Origin: Pseudomonadota bacterium
Lineage (GTDB): Bacteria > Pseudomonadota > Gammaproteobacteria > Burkholderiales > Burkholderiaceae_C
NCBI GenBank assembly: GCA_018241325.1
Contig: JAFEEB010000029.1
Span: 64,459-128,458 of the forward strand
Length of the DNA stretch: 64,000 nucleotides
Direction of reading: 5' to 3'
The position numbers and the translations under genes are program-made. This document shows, in pieces, positions 54,771 through 64,000 of the stretch. The notes beneath the pieces are model-generated. The model saw nothing but the letters and a program-made list of their open reading frames with translations. It did no database searches and was not told the origin of the DNA. Position 1 is the stretch's first letter; each line of letters opens with the position of its first letter.

Positions 54771-55535
54771 TCAGGCCTCCACGGCGGCGCGCGCAAAGCC
54801 GGTGCGCGCGATGCTGCGCGCCAGCTCGATGTCGCCGGTTTCGGCAATGCAGCCCTGGTCCAGACGCAGCACCGCGTCGGGTTCGAGCTGCTCGATCATC
54901 TGCAGGTAGTGCGAGATGATGATGAAGGACGTGCCCTGCGCGCGCAGGCGTGCCACCAGCTCGACCACGGCACGCACGCCATCGACGTCCATGCCCGAGT
55001 CGATCTCGTCGAGCAGCGCCAGGCGCGGCTGCAGCAGCGTCAGTTGCAAGAGCTCGTTGCGCTTGCGCTCGCCGCCCGAGAAACCCTCGTTGACCGGGCG
55101 GCCCAGCATGGCGTCGCCCAGGCCGATGGCGCGCGCCTCCTGCTTGGCGCTGGACAGAAAGTCGAAGGCATCCTGCGGCTCCAGGCCGCGCGCCTCGCGC
55201 ACGGCGTTCAGCGCGGTGCGGATGAACAGGTTGTTCTTCACGCCCGGCACGTCCGGCGGTGACTGAAAGGACACGAACAGCCCGGCGCGCGCGCGCTCGT
55301 GCGCCGGCAGGCCCAGCAGGTCCGCGCCACCCAGGTGGGCGCTGCCGGCCACCACGTGAAAGCTCGGGTGTCCGGCCAGGGCCATGCCCAGCGTGCTCTT
55401 GCCGCTGCCGTTGGCGCCCATCAGCACCATCAGCGAGCCAGCCGGCACGTCCAGCGAGACCGAGCGCAGCACGGTGCGCTCGCCCACGTCGACGCGCAGG
55501 TCACGCACTTGCAGCAGGGGAGGGGATGAGGTCAT
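54771..55535 (-). CDS. sufC: Fe-S cluster assembly ATPase SufC
   Basis: 254 residues. Walker A is GANGSGKSTLG at about 37-47, signature FSGGERKRNELLQ, Walker B LALLDEIDSGMDVDG, the sequence form specific to SufC. It drives cluster assembly by ATP hydrolysis within SufBC2D. It is separated from sufB by a 256-base gap with repeats, while all downstream suf genes are tightly packed. Confidence 0.95.
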   Translation of the reverse strand: MTSSPPLLQVRDLRVDVGERTVLRSVSLDVPAGSLMVLMGANGSGKSTLGMALAGHPSFHVVAGSAHLGGADLLGLPAHERARAGLFVSFQSPPDVPGVKNNLFIRTALNAVREARGLEPQDAFDFLSSAKQEARAIGLGDAMLGRPVNEGFSGGERKRNELLQLTLLQPRLALLDEIDSGMDVDGVRAVVELVARLRAQGTSFIIISHYLQMIEQLEPDAVLRLDQGCIAETGDIELARSIARTGFARAAVEA

Positions 55536-55608
55536 GTGGGATTCCTGTTGTTTTGATCGCTGCGGGCGATGCTTGTCGATTCGAGAAATTGAACGGAAAG
55601 AATTTTTG

Positions 55609-55768
55609 AACGCAGAGGGCGCAAAGGACTCGCAAAAAACGCAGAAAAGACAATAGAAATGCTCTCAATATGATAGCTAGCTGCGCTTGTTCTTCGGGGG
55701 CTCCAAGGACGTGTCATTCAATTTTTGAATTTTTGCGTCCTCCGCGAATCCTTTGCGCCCTCTGCGTT
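55609..55768. repeat. Composite inverted-repeat element between sufB and sufC
   Basis: Left arm CGCAGAGGGCGCAAAGGACT (from 55611, then CGC) pairs with the right arm GCGAATCCTTTGCGCCCTCT (55744-55763, then GCG), about 21 of 23 bases complementary. The arms are flanked by AATTTTTGAA / TTCAATTTTTGAAT. Dispersed repeat copy 5 lies between the arms at 55665-55708. No gene is present. The CGCAGAGGGCGCAAAGG motif is known to recur between genes in many Proteobacteria. The element lies inside the suf operon. Confidence 0.7.
55665..55708 (+). repeat. Dispersed intergenic repeat, copy 5
   Basis: TCAATATGATAGCTAGCTGC then GCTTGTTCTTCGGGGGCTCCAAGG. It keeps the GATAGCT-TGCGC-TTGTTCT-GGGGGCTCCAAGG order of copies 1-4, with the middle slightly altered, and lies inside the inverted arms described above. 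Confidence 0.6.
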
Positions 55769-55791
55769 CGGCTGTTACCTGGATCGATCCA

Positions 55792-57285
<1,494 letters not shown>

Positions 57286-57489
57286 GGGTGTCGAAGACCT
57301 GGGATTTAAATATGTAGATTTTATGCAACTTTATGATCGACTGCACGTTGGGCGAGGTGCCAGCACTGGCGCTGCGGGCTTTGGCGCGCCGCTGCCCATG
57401 GGCGGGCGCCGACGCAGGTGTTGCGCGCCGGTCACACCCGGTAAAATGACAGGTTCCATCCAAATTTCCACAGCCTCTGGACAGACACC

Positions 57490-57894
57490 ATGAATCGCTG
57501 CTCGAAACCCGCCATGGCCTGGCGCGCGCTGATGCTGGGCGCGGCCCTTGCCGGCGCCGGCCTTCTGGCCGCGGCGCCCGCCCAGGCGCAAATGCCGCGC
57601 CCCTTTCCAGCCAAGGCCGAGCGTGGCGCCATCAGCTTTGACGCGCCGCCGCTGGTCACGCTCAACGGCAAGTCCGAACGCCTGGCCCCCGGCGTGCGGG
57701 TGCGCGACGTGCACAACCGCGTGGCCTTGACCGGCGCCTTGCGCGGGCAGACGTTCACGGTGAACTACCTGCGCGATCCGGCCGGCGTGATCCGCGAGGT
57801 CTGGATTCTCAGCCCCACCGAGATCGAGCGCGATCCGCGCGGCGGCTTCAGCGGCCAGGCGCGCCCGGCGCCCGCCTCGAACTACCTGAACTGA
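57490..57894 (+). CDS. Small exported protein of unknown function
   Basis: A 134-residue protein with a signal peptide (about 1-34, ending AQAQ). The mature part ([20 protein letters not shown] then [20 protein letters not shown]) suggests a small beta-rich periplasmic domain. I do not recognise the family. It is divergent from sufB and lies 85 bases upstream of miaB. Confidence 0.75.
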   Translation: MNRCSKPAMAWRALMLGAALAGAGLLAAAPAQAQMPRPFPAKAERGAISFDAPPLVTLNGKSERLAPGVRVRDVHNRVALTGALRGQTFTVNYLRDPAGVIREVWILSPTEIERDPRGGFSGQARPAPASNYLN

Positions 57895-57979
57895 AGCCGC
57901 ACCGCGGCTGCGCCCGCGCTTGGCGGGCCGCGTTGTCCGGCCGCGCGTGCCGGCTTTTGCCTTTTCGATCACCACCGCC

Positions 57980-59335
57980 ATGACCCGCAAGCTTTTCATC
58001 AAGACCTTCGGCTGCCAGATGAACGAGTACGACTCGGCCAAGATGGCCGACGTGCTGGCCGCCGCCGACGGCTACGAAGCCACCGACGACCCCGAGGCCG
58101 CCGACCTGATCCTGTTCAACACCTGCTCGGTGCGCGAGAAAGCGCAGGAGAAGGTGTTTTCCGACCTGGGTCGGGTCAAGCATCTGAAGGAAAAAGGCGT
58201 GCTGATCGGCGTGGGCGGCTGCGTGGCCAGCCAGGAGGGCGAGGAGATCATCCAGCGCGCGCCCTATGTGGATGTGGTGTTCGGCCCGCAAACCCTGCAC
58301 CGCCTGCCCGAGTTGCTGGCCGAGCGCCAGCGCACGCACGTGCCGCAGGTGGACGTGAGCTTTCCCGAGATCGAGAAGTTCGACAACTTGCCGCCCGCGC
58401 GCGTGGAGGGCGTGACGGCGTTTGTCTCGATCATGGAGGGCTGCTCCAAATACTGTAGCTACTGCGTGGTGCCCTACACGCGCGGCGAGGAGTTCAGCCG
58501 CCCGTTCGAGGACGTGCTGACCGAGTTGTCGGACCTGGCCGACCAGGGCGTGAAGGAGGTGACGCTGCTGGGCCAGAACGTCAACGCCTACCGCGGCCGA
58601 ATGGGCGGCGACACGGGTGTCGCGGGCGCCTCGGGCGAGATCGCCGACTTTGCCACGCTGCTCGAATACGCCGCCGAAATTCCCGGCATCGAGCGCATCC
58701 GCTACACCACCAGCCACCCCAAGGAGTTCACGCAGCGCCTGATCGACGCGCACGGCAAGCTGGCCAAGCTGGCCGGCCACCTGCACCTGCCGGTGCAACA
58801 CGGCAGCGACCGCATCCTGGGCATGATGAAGCGCGGCTACACCACGCTGGAGTACAAGAGCATCATCCGCCGCCTGCGCGCGGCGCGCCCGGACATCAGC
58901 CTGTCCAGCGACTTCATCGTCGGCTTTCCCACCGAGACCGAGGAGGACTTCGACAAGCTGATGCAACTGATCGAGGACGTTGGCTTCGACGCCAGTTTCA
59001 GCTTCATCTACAGCCCGCGCCCCGGCACGCCGGCGGCCAACCTGCGCGACAGCACGCCCCATGAGGTCAAGCTGCGTCGCTTGCAGCATCTGCAGGCCGT
59101 GGTCGAGCGCCACGTGCGCGCCATCAGCGCCAGCCGGGTCGGCAGCGTGCAGCGCATCCTGGTCGAAGGCCCCTCGCGCAAGAACCCGCACGAGATGATG
59201 GGCCGCACCGAGTGCAACCGTGTCGTCAACTTCGACGGCGGTCCCCAGGGCGCGCGCCTGGTGGGCCGCATGCTCGAGGTGGACATCACCGAGGCCTTGT
59301 CGCACACGCTGCGCGCCCGGGTGCGTGCCGCCTGA
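57980..59335 (+). CDS. miaB: tRNA-2-methylthio-N6-dimethylallyladenosine synthase MiaB
   Basis: 451 residues from the ATG at 57980. It is a radical-SAM methylthiotransferase acting on adenosine 37 of tRNAs. The auxiliary cluster ligands are in [22 protein letters not shown] and [11 protein letters not shown], the radical-SAM motif is CSKYCSYC. The TRAM domain is at the C-terminus ([20 protein letters not shown] region). Earlier in-frame ATG at 57920 would add 20 residues not typical of MiaB. Confidence 0.96.
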   Translation: MTRKLFIKTFGCQMNEYDSAKMADVLAAADGYEATDDPEAADLILFNTCSVREKAQEKVFSDLGRVKHLKEKGVLIGVGGCVASQEGEEIIQRAPYVDVVFGPQTLHRLPELLAERQRTHVPQVDVSFPEIEKFDNLPPARVEGVTAFVSIMEGCSKYCSYCVVPYTRGEEFSRPFEDVLTELSDLADQGVKEVTLLGQNVNAYRGRMGGDTGVAGASGEIADFATLLEYAAEIPGIERIRYTTSHPKEFTQRLIDAHGKLAKLAGHLHLPVQHGSDRILGMMKRGYTTLEYKSIIRRLRAARPDISLSSDFIVGFPTETEEDFDKLMQLIEDVGFDASFSFIYSPRPGTPAANLRDSTPHEVKLRRLQHLQAVVERHVRAISASRVGSVQRILVEGPSRKNPHEMMGRTECNRVVNFDGGPQGARLVGRMLEVDITEALSHTLRARVRAA

Positions 59336-59418
59336 GCCGCCCGCGCTGCGGGCGACCCTGGGGGTTGCCGCAGCGCGCAAAATTTGTCGTTTCACGTCCG
59401 CCGTCAGTGACTTTAGCC

Positions 59419-60174
59419 ATGCCCAGCCATCCCGACCGCTCCCTGCGCCTGTCCGGCGCCAGCAATTTCCGCGACCTGGGCGGCTACCGCACGGCCGATG
59501 GGCAGGCGGTGCGCTGGCGCACGCTGTTTCGCTCGGACCACCTGGCGGGGCTGACGGCGAGCGACACGCAGGTGTTCGGCGCGCTGGGCGTCAAGCGCAC
59601 GTTCGACTTTCGCGGCGTCGGCGAACGCGCCAGCGCCGCCTACCAATTGGCCGGCGTGCAGCAGCACGCCTTGCCCATCGAGCCCACCGTGGTGCAGGGC
59701 ATGCAGGGCATCCTGGCCGCCGGCCAGGCGCTCACGGCCGAGCGCACCGCCGAGCTGATGTGCCTGACTTACCGCAATTTCGCGCTGCACAACGCGCCGC
59801 GCTTTGCCGCGATGTTCGCGCACCTGCTGGGCAGTGGCGAACCGCTGGTGTTGCATTGCTCCGCCGGCAAGGACCGCACCGGCTTCGCCGCGGCCCTGAT
59901 CCTGGAGGCCCTGGGCGTGCCGCGTGCCACGGTGATGCGCGACTACCTGCTCACCAACGAGTACTACCGCATGCCCGCGCCGCGCGACCCCCGCCTCTCG
60001 CCCGAGGTGCTCCAGGTGCTCTGGCGCGTGCAGGCCGGGTTTCTGGAGGCGGCCTTCGAGGCGGTGGACGAGGACTTCGGCGGCATGGATGCTTACCTGA
60101 ACGAGCAACTCGGCGTGGGCCAGGACGCGCGCGAACACCTGCGCCACATCTACCTTCAGGCGCCGCCCCGCTGA
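59419..60174 (+). CDS. Tyrosine / dual-specificity protein phosphatase (PF13350 type)
   Basis: 251 residues from the ATG at 59419. The P-loop is HCSAGKDRTG with nucleophile C147 and R153. It starts DRSLRLSGASNFRDLGGYRT, as in the Y_phosphatase3 family of bacterial protein-tyrosine/lipid phosphatases. It is likely cytoplasmic. Not in an obvious operon; miaB ends 83 bases before. Confidence 0.9.
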   Translation: MPSHPDRSLRLSGASNFRDLGGYRTADGQAVRWRTLFRSDHLAGLTASDTQVFGALGVKRTFDFRGVGERASAAYQLAGVQQHALPIEPTVVQGMQGILAAGQALTAERTAELMCLTYRNFALHNAPRFAAMFAHLLGSGEPLVLHCSAGKDRTGFAAALILEALGVPRATVMRDYLLTNEYYRMPAPRDPRLSPEVLQVLWRVQAGFLEAAFEAVDEDFGGMDAYLNEQLGVGQDAREHLRHIYLQAPPR

Positions 60175-60249
60175 TGGGGTGGCTCAGTCATCCATCACAT
60201 CGCTTCGCGCGCGCCCTGCATCGCAGAAAGCCCGTAGGGCGTTCTCGTC

Positions 60250-61956
60250 TCACGGCGCGCCGACGCGGCGATACACCAGCAGATTGTCTTCCCGGTTGGT
60301 GGGGCGGCGCGCTTCGCCCACCAGACGCCACTGGTTCAGGTTGACCGTGACCGGCAGGCTGGCCGTGGCATCGGTGTCCACCAGCAACCAGGGGCAACTC
60401 GTCAGGCTGCGGGCGGGCACCGGCGTCCAGCCTCCATGGAAGCGCACGGCCGCCACCTGCGGAGCGGACAGCCCGTGCACCTGCACGCAGGGCGCCTCGC
60501 CGATCAGGTGCTTGACCTCCTGCATTTGCGGCGCGTAGCTGCGTCCATAGTTCAGTGCCGGCAGCCACAGCGTCATCAGCAGCAGCCAGCACAGCGTGGC
60601 GCCGGCCGCGGGCAGCACCAGGCTCTTCCACAGCGCGGCGCGGTGGCGCGCGGTGCGCCAGCGCGCCAGCGCGATCCAGGCGGCGGTGGCCAGCAGCGCT
60701 GCCACGAAGGCCGGCCACAGGAACTGGGGCACAAAGCCCGGGGCCAGCCGCGCCACGTTGGCCGCCGGTTGCGGGGGAACGCCCGTATGCAGCGAGATCC
60801 ACACCACCCAGATCACGATGGCCCACAGGCTGAAGAACAGCACCGTGAACCAGTCGATCAGCGCCGCCGCACTGCGCTTGAAGGTGGGCAGCGCCAACGC
60901 GGCCAGGCAGGCCAGCGCCGGCAGCGCCAGCAGCAGCACCCGGTCGCCCGCGCGCGTGAGCACCGCGCTGGCCACGGGCACGCCGGCGATCAGCAGGGGC
61001 AGGCCCAGGTGCCGCTGACGGCCCAGCTGCGTCAGCTGGTGGCGCCAGCGCCACAGCGTCCACAGCGCCAGCGGCCAGGCCGGCCAGGTAAACCACAGAA
61101 ACAGCTGCCCCAGAGCGCGTGCCCCTTGCCAGTCGCTGGCGGGCGTGGCGATCTGCCAGTGCAGCAAGTCGGTGGACCAGCCCAGCAGCGCGCAGGCCAG
61201 CGTGCAGGCGCCCAGCAGCACCAGGGCGCGCCGGCGGGTGGCCGGCGCCAGGTGGTCGGCGCTCGGGCGCAGCAGCCCCAGGGTGGCTACGCCGCCGTAG
61301 ATCAGGGCAATCGACGGTGCGCCGCTCAGCACCAGCCCGGGCAGCCCGATGAGCAGCATCAGCGGCGCGCCCCGGGGCCGAAACGGCAGGCCCGCCAATC
61401 CGGCAAACACCAGGGTGGCAAAAAACAACTGGGCCAGTGCCGGCGTGGTTTCATGCGAGAACTGGGCCAGCCCCAGCGTGGCCACCAGCGCCAGCAGGCC
61501 GCCGTCGGCCAGTGCGCGGGCGTAGTCGGTGGCCTTGGCCTCGCCGCCAAAGGCAAACACCACGGGCTGCGCGCCGGGGTGGCGCGCCAGGTCGTACACC
61601 GCGCTCCAGGTGGCCGCCAGGGTGGCCGCCAGCATCAGCATGAAGGGCACGCGCACGGCGAAGTCGGGCGCCACCCAGGCGGGAGTCCACTGCAGCACCC
61701 AGGCGCCGATCCAGTACGGCAGCAGGGCGCTGATGTCGGCCGGAATGCCCATCAAGCCGGGATGCAGCCAGGTCGACCACGAGGAGTCGCCGGCCAGGTC
61801 CAGCATGACGCCGAAGGCGGCCACGTCGGCGTTCTTCCAGGGGTCGCGGCCCACATAGCCCGGAACCACGTAGGCCACGCACAGCAGCCACAGGGCCCAG
61901 CGCGGCAGGCGGCGCACGGCGTCCTGGGCAACGAGGGCGGGGCTGGTCTGGTTCAA
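60250..61956 (-). CDS. Multi-pass membrane protein, ArnT/PMT glycosyltransferase-like
   Basis: 568 residues with about 12-13 membrane helices. The first extracytoplasmic loop GYVGRDPWKNADVAAFGVML resembles the acidic active-site loop of ArnT/PMT family glycosyltransferases. The function is otherwise unknown. The annotated start is a TTG (61956) without a strong ribosome-binding site, so the true start may be downstream. It lies directly downstream of the L31 gene, with a terminator between. Confidence 0.75.
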   Translation of the reverse strand: MNQTSPALVAQDAVRRLPRWALWLLCVAYVVPGYVGRDPWKNADVAAFGVMLDLAGDSSWSTWLHPGLMGIPADISALLPYWIGAWVLQWTPAWVAPDFAVRVPFMLMLAATLAATWSAVYDLARHPGAQPVVFAFGGEAKATDYARALADGGLLALVATLGLAQFSHETTPALAQLFFATLVFAGLAGLPFRPRGAPLMLLIGLPGLVLSGAPSIALIYGGVATLGLLRPSADHLAPATRRRALVLLGACTLACALLGWSTDLLHWQIATPASDWQGARALGQLFLWFTWPAWPLALWTLWRWRHQLTQLGRQRHLGLPLLIAGVPVASAVLTRAGDRVLLLALPALACLAALALPTFKRSAAALIDWFTVLFFSLWAIVIWVVWISLHTGVPPQPAANVARLAPGFVPQFLWPAFVAALLATAAWIALARWRTARHRAALWKSLVLPAAGATLCWLLLMTLWLPALNYGRSYAPQMQEVKHLIGEAPCVQVHGLSAPQVAAVRFHGGWTPVPARSLTSCPWLLVDTDATASLPVTVNLNQWRLVGEARRPTNREDNLLVYRRVGAP

Positions 61957-61972
61957 GGGGCGTCAGGCAGCG

Positions 61973-62006
61973 AAAAGGGCAGCGCGGTTGCCCGTGCTGC
62001 CCTTTT
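61973..62006 (-). terminator. Rho-independent terminator after rpmE2
   Basis: AAAAGGGCAGC / GCTGCCCTTTT form an 11-pair stem. The side facing minus-strand transcription ends in four T. It separates rpmE2 from the next minus-strand gene. Confidence 0.7.
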
Positions 62007-62034
62007 GAGAGCCGAAGAAAGGCGCTGCGCGGTG

Positions 62035-62289
62035 TTAGCGAGCGACTTTGCCGTAGCGGTTGCGGAACTTCTCGACGCGGCCGCCCAGGTTGTCCACCGA
62101 TTTTTGCGTGCCGGTGTAGAAGGGGTGCGATTCGCTGGAGGTGTCCAGCTTGAACAGCGGCAACTCGCGGCCGTCGTCCATCTTGACCGTCTCTTTCGTG
62201 TTGGCGCACGAGCGCGTCACGAACTTGAAGCCGTTGGAGAGATCCACGAAGCACACTTCGCGGTAGTTGGGGTGAATGCCGTCACGCAT
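62035..62289 (-). CDS. rpmE2: Ribosomal protein L31, type B (zinc-free)
   Basis: 84 residues from the ATG at 62289. It begins [20 protein letters not shown] and has [26 protein letters not shown] near the end. It lacks the CxxC zinc motif of type A L31, so it is the YkgM-like paralogue often induced under zinc limitation. A consensus -10 (TATAAT, minus strand 62387-62392) lies about 100 bases upstream. Confidence 0.93.
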   Translation of the reverse strand: MRDGIHPNYREVCFVDLSNGFKFVTRSCANTKETVKMDDGRELPLFKLDTSSESHPFYTGTQKSVDNLGGRVEKFRNRYGKVAR

Positions 62290-62386
62290 GATGAAACCTG
62301 TTTGGGTGGACTGTGGCAGCCGCGCCGGCCATGCGCAACCCTTGCGCATTCAGAAATTGCTCGGCGTACTTTCCGCAAAACGCAGC

Positions 62387-62392
62387 ATTATA
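62387..62392 (-). promoter_or_regulatory. Consensus -10 box (TATAAT) for rpmE2
   Basis: TATAAT on the minus strand about 98 bases before the rpmE2 ATG. No clear -35 or Zur box was identified. Confidence 0.5.
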
Positions 62393-62485
62393 GCGGCACG
62401 CTGGCGTCCTGGCGGAGTCTGGGCAAAAACGCCGGGCCCGGCGTACGATGCGTCTTCCAGGAACGGGCACGAAGAGGTGGCGAGC

Positions 62486-63853
62486 ATGGCAAGCGGCACG
62501 TTGACGCAAGTGGGCGAAGTCCCTGGCCCCCAAGTCATGGGGCAACTCACCACGCGCGAGACCGTGTGGGCCATCGTCAAGGCCTCCAGCGGCAACCTGG
62601 TCGAGTGGTTCGACTTCTACATCTACGCCTTCTTCAGCGTTTATTTTGCCGAGCAGTTCTTCACCGGCACCGGGCAGACCGGCGCGTTCATGCAGGCGGC
62701 CGGGGTGTTTTTCATCGGCTTTCTGATGCGCCCGGTCGGTGGCTACATCTTCGGGCGCATCTCGGATCGCTTCGGGCGCAAGGACGCGATGGTGGTGTCG
62801 ATCCTGATGATGGGCTTCGGCTCGCTGTGTCTGGCGGCGCTGCCCACCGCCGCCACCGCCGGAGCGCTGGCGCCCATCCTGCTGCTGGTGGTGCGCTGCA
62901 TCCAGGGCATCGCGGTGGGGGGCGAATATGGCTCCACGGCCACCTACATGTCCGAGATCGCGCAGCCGGGCCGGCGCGGCTTTTTCTCGTCGTTCCAGTA
63001 CGTCACGCTGATCGGCGGCCAGCTGCTGGCCAGCCTGCTGGCCGTGATCATGACCCACACGCTGGGCGGCGATCAAATCACCGCCGGCTGGTGGCGCCTG
63101 CCCTTCGTCATCGGCGCCTTCGCCGCGCTGGTGTCGCTGTGGCTGCGCTCGGGCCTGGTGGAGACCACCTCCAAGTCCGACCGCCACCAAGAGGGCGCCG
63201 GCACCTTCCGGGAGGTGTGGCACCACCAGCGCGCGTTCTGGGTGGTGTTCGGCATCACCTGCATCGGCTCGCTGACCTTCTACACCTTCAGCACCTACAT
63301 GCAGAAGTACCTGATCAACACCAGCGGCTTCTCCAAGGGCGACGTGGCCGACGCGATGACGGTGTGCCTGTTCGTCTTCATGCTCATGCAGCCGGTGATC
63401 GGCGCGATCTCGGACAAGATCGGGCGCAAGAACAGCATGCTGATCTTCGTCGTCGGCATGATCGTGCTGCCGGTGCCGGTGCTGAACGCCATCGGCCGGC
63501 AAACCTCGCTGTTCGACGCGGGCCTCTTGATCATTCTGGCGATGGTGTTCCTGAGCTTCTACACCTCGATCTCGGGCATCGTCAAGGCCGAGATGTTCCC
63601 GGCCTACATCCGTGGCCTGGGCGTGGGTTTTACCTATGCCATCGGCAACTCGCTGTTCGGCGGCTCGGCCGAATACGTCGCGCTGTTCATGAAGCAGCAC
63701 GGCTATGGCGAGGTGTTCCCGTGGTATGTCACGGGCATCGCGGTGTGCGGGCTGATCGCCGTGCTGTTCATGCACGACAACCGCGCGCACTCGACCATCG
63801 ACAACCCGGGCAGCAGCGCCTACGGCAAGAAGCGCGCCGCGGCGCCTTTGTAG
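62486..63853 (+). CDS. MHS-family MFS transporter (alpha-ketoglutarate / proline-betaine type)
   Basis: 455 residues from the ATG at 62486 (AAGAGGTGGCGAGC upstream). It has 12 hydrophobic helices, the MHS starting segment IVKASSGNLVEWFDFYIYAF and the MFS loop motif GRISDRFGRKDAMV between helices 2 and 3. The family (KgtP, ProP) takes up dicarboxylates or compatible solutes with protons; KgtP-like uptake of alpha-ketoglutarate is the best guess. It is divergent from rpmE2. Confidence 0.88.
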   Translation: MASGTLTQVGEVPGPQVMGQLTTRETVWAIVKASSGNLVEWFDFYIYAFFSVYFAEQFFTGTGQTGAFMQAAGVFFIGFLMRPVGGYIFGRISDRFGRKDAMVVSILMMGFGSLCLAALPTAATAGALAPILLLVVRCIQGIAVGGEYGSTATYMSEIAQPGRRGFFSSFQYVTLIGGQLLASLLAVIMTHTLGGDQITAGWWRLPFVIGAFAALVSLWLRSGLVETTSKSDRHQEGAGTFREVWHHQRAFWVVFGITCIGSLTFYTFSTYMQKYLINTSGFSKGDVADAMTVCLFVFMLMQPVIGAISDKIGRKNSMLIFVVGMIVLPVPVLNAIGRQTSLFDAGLLIILAMVFLSFYTSISGIVKAEMFPAYIRGLGVGFTYAIGNSLFGGSAEYVALFMKQHGYGEVFPWYVTGIAVCGLIAVLFMHDNRAHSTIDNPGSSAYGKKRAAAPL

Positions 63854-63893
63854 GGCATTGGCACGGCCCGCGCAGCAGGAAGATGACGCTTTT

Positions 63894-64000
63894 TTAACCG
63901 CCCCGGCGCATCATGTCGAAGAACTCGACGTTGGTCTTGGTCGCCTTCATGCTCTTGATGACCATCTCCATCGCCTCGATCTCGTCCATGTTGTACATGA
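63894..64000 (-). CDS. rho: Transcription termination factor Rho (C-terminal end only)
   Basis: The last 35 codons of rho on the minus strand. The translation reads YNMDEIEAMEMVIKSMKATK followed by TNVEFFDMMRRGG and a TAA stop. It matches the Rho C-terminus (TKTNxxFFxMM). Rho is usually directly upstream of rpmE2, and here the MHS transporter gene lies between them. Confidence 0.9.
   Translation of the reverse strand, partial: MYNMDEIEAMEMVIKSMKATKTNVEFFDMMRRGG

Overview
The window is typical chromosomal DNA of a high-GC betaproteobacterium, most likely family Comamonadaceae (order Burkholderiales). The tig-clpP-clpX-lon block, the sufBCDSUT operon, the two Bug-type tripartite-tricarboxylate binding proteins, the small Trp-rich protein and a dispersed intergenic repeat with the core ATAGCTGC-N-GCGC all point there. 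The genus cannot be fixed from sequence alone. No phage, insertion sequence, plasmid or CRISPR locus was seen; almost everything looks vertically inherited.

Layout. 1-3.4 kb (minus): a branched-chain amino acid (Liv) ABC transporter, with the permease cut by the window edge. 3.6-9.4 kb: FAD oxidoreductase, a cysteine-poor Crp/Fnr-type regulator with a perfect FNR box in its upstream region, a lipoprotein 5'-nucleotidase, tRNA-Thr, dienelactone hydrolase and a ZIP metal transporter. 9.4-12.6 kb (minus): mercaptopyruvate-type sulfurtransferase, EamA permease, Rieske oxygenase. 12.9-19.0 kb (plus): tRNA-Leu, trigger factor, ClpP, ClpX and Lon, with sigma-32-like promoters in front of clpP and lon. 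19.1-19.5 kb: tRNA-Gly, tRNA-Cys, tRNA-Leu. 19.5-23.8 kb: an acidic hypothetical protein, then a 1124-residue protein that joins a phospholipase C/acid phosphatase-type phosphoesterase, an alpha/beta-hydrolase-like middle domain and a C-terminal caspase domain. This protein is the most unusual object in the window.

23.9-33.2 kb: divergent iron-sulfur (class I) and iron-independent (class II) fumarases, a UPF0114 membrane protein, acetyl-CoA synthetase, a small cytochrome c, the Trp-rich protein, pdxH, a ChaC-like cyclotransferase, an OmpA-like protein and glyoxalase I. 33.3-38.9 kb: a metallophosphoesterase, an SDR, an ECF sigma factor followed by a membrane protein whose tail is made of ankyrin repeats, a secreted protein and a cupin. 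39-45.6 kb: RhlE-type helicase, EttA, two Bug binding proteins and a periplasmic peroxiredoxin. 45.6-51.2 kb: an Mrr-like endonuclease with what looks like a decayed toxin-antitoxin pair behind it, B12-dependent ribonucleotide reductase, NnrS and a DUF2249 protein. 51.2-57.3 kb (minus): sufB-C-D-S-U-T. 57.5-64 kb: a secreted small protein, MiaB, a protein-tyrosine phosphatase, a glycosyltransferase-like membrane protein, type B ribosomal protein L31, an MHS-family transporter and the 3' end of rho.

How it fits together: the FNR/DNR-like regulator, NnrS, the DUF2249 protein, the oxygen-indifferent class II ribonucleotide reductase and the small cytochrome c suggest a facultative, possibly denitrifying lifestyle with nitric-oxide handling. 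Acs, the two fumarases and several carboxylate or amino-acid uptake systems fit an organic-acid-using metabolism. SUF, EttA, Lon/Clp, the peroxiredoxin and glyoxalase I are housekeeping and stress functions. Five copies of a short repeat sit at gene ends or starts, and a larger inverted-repeat element splits sufB from sufC.
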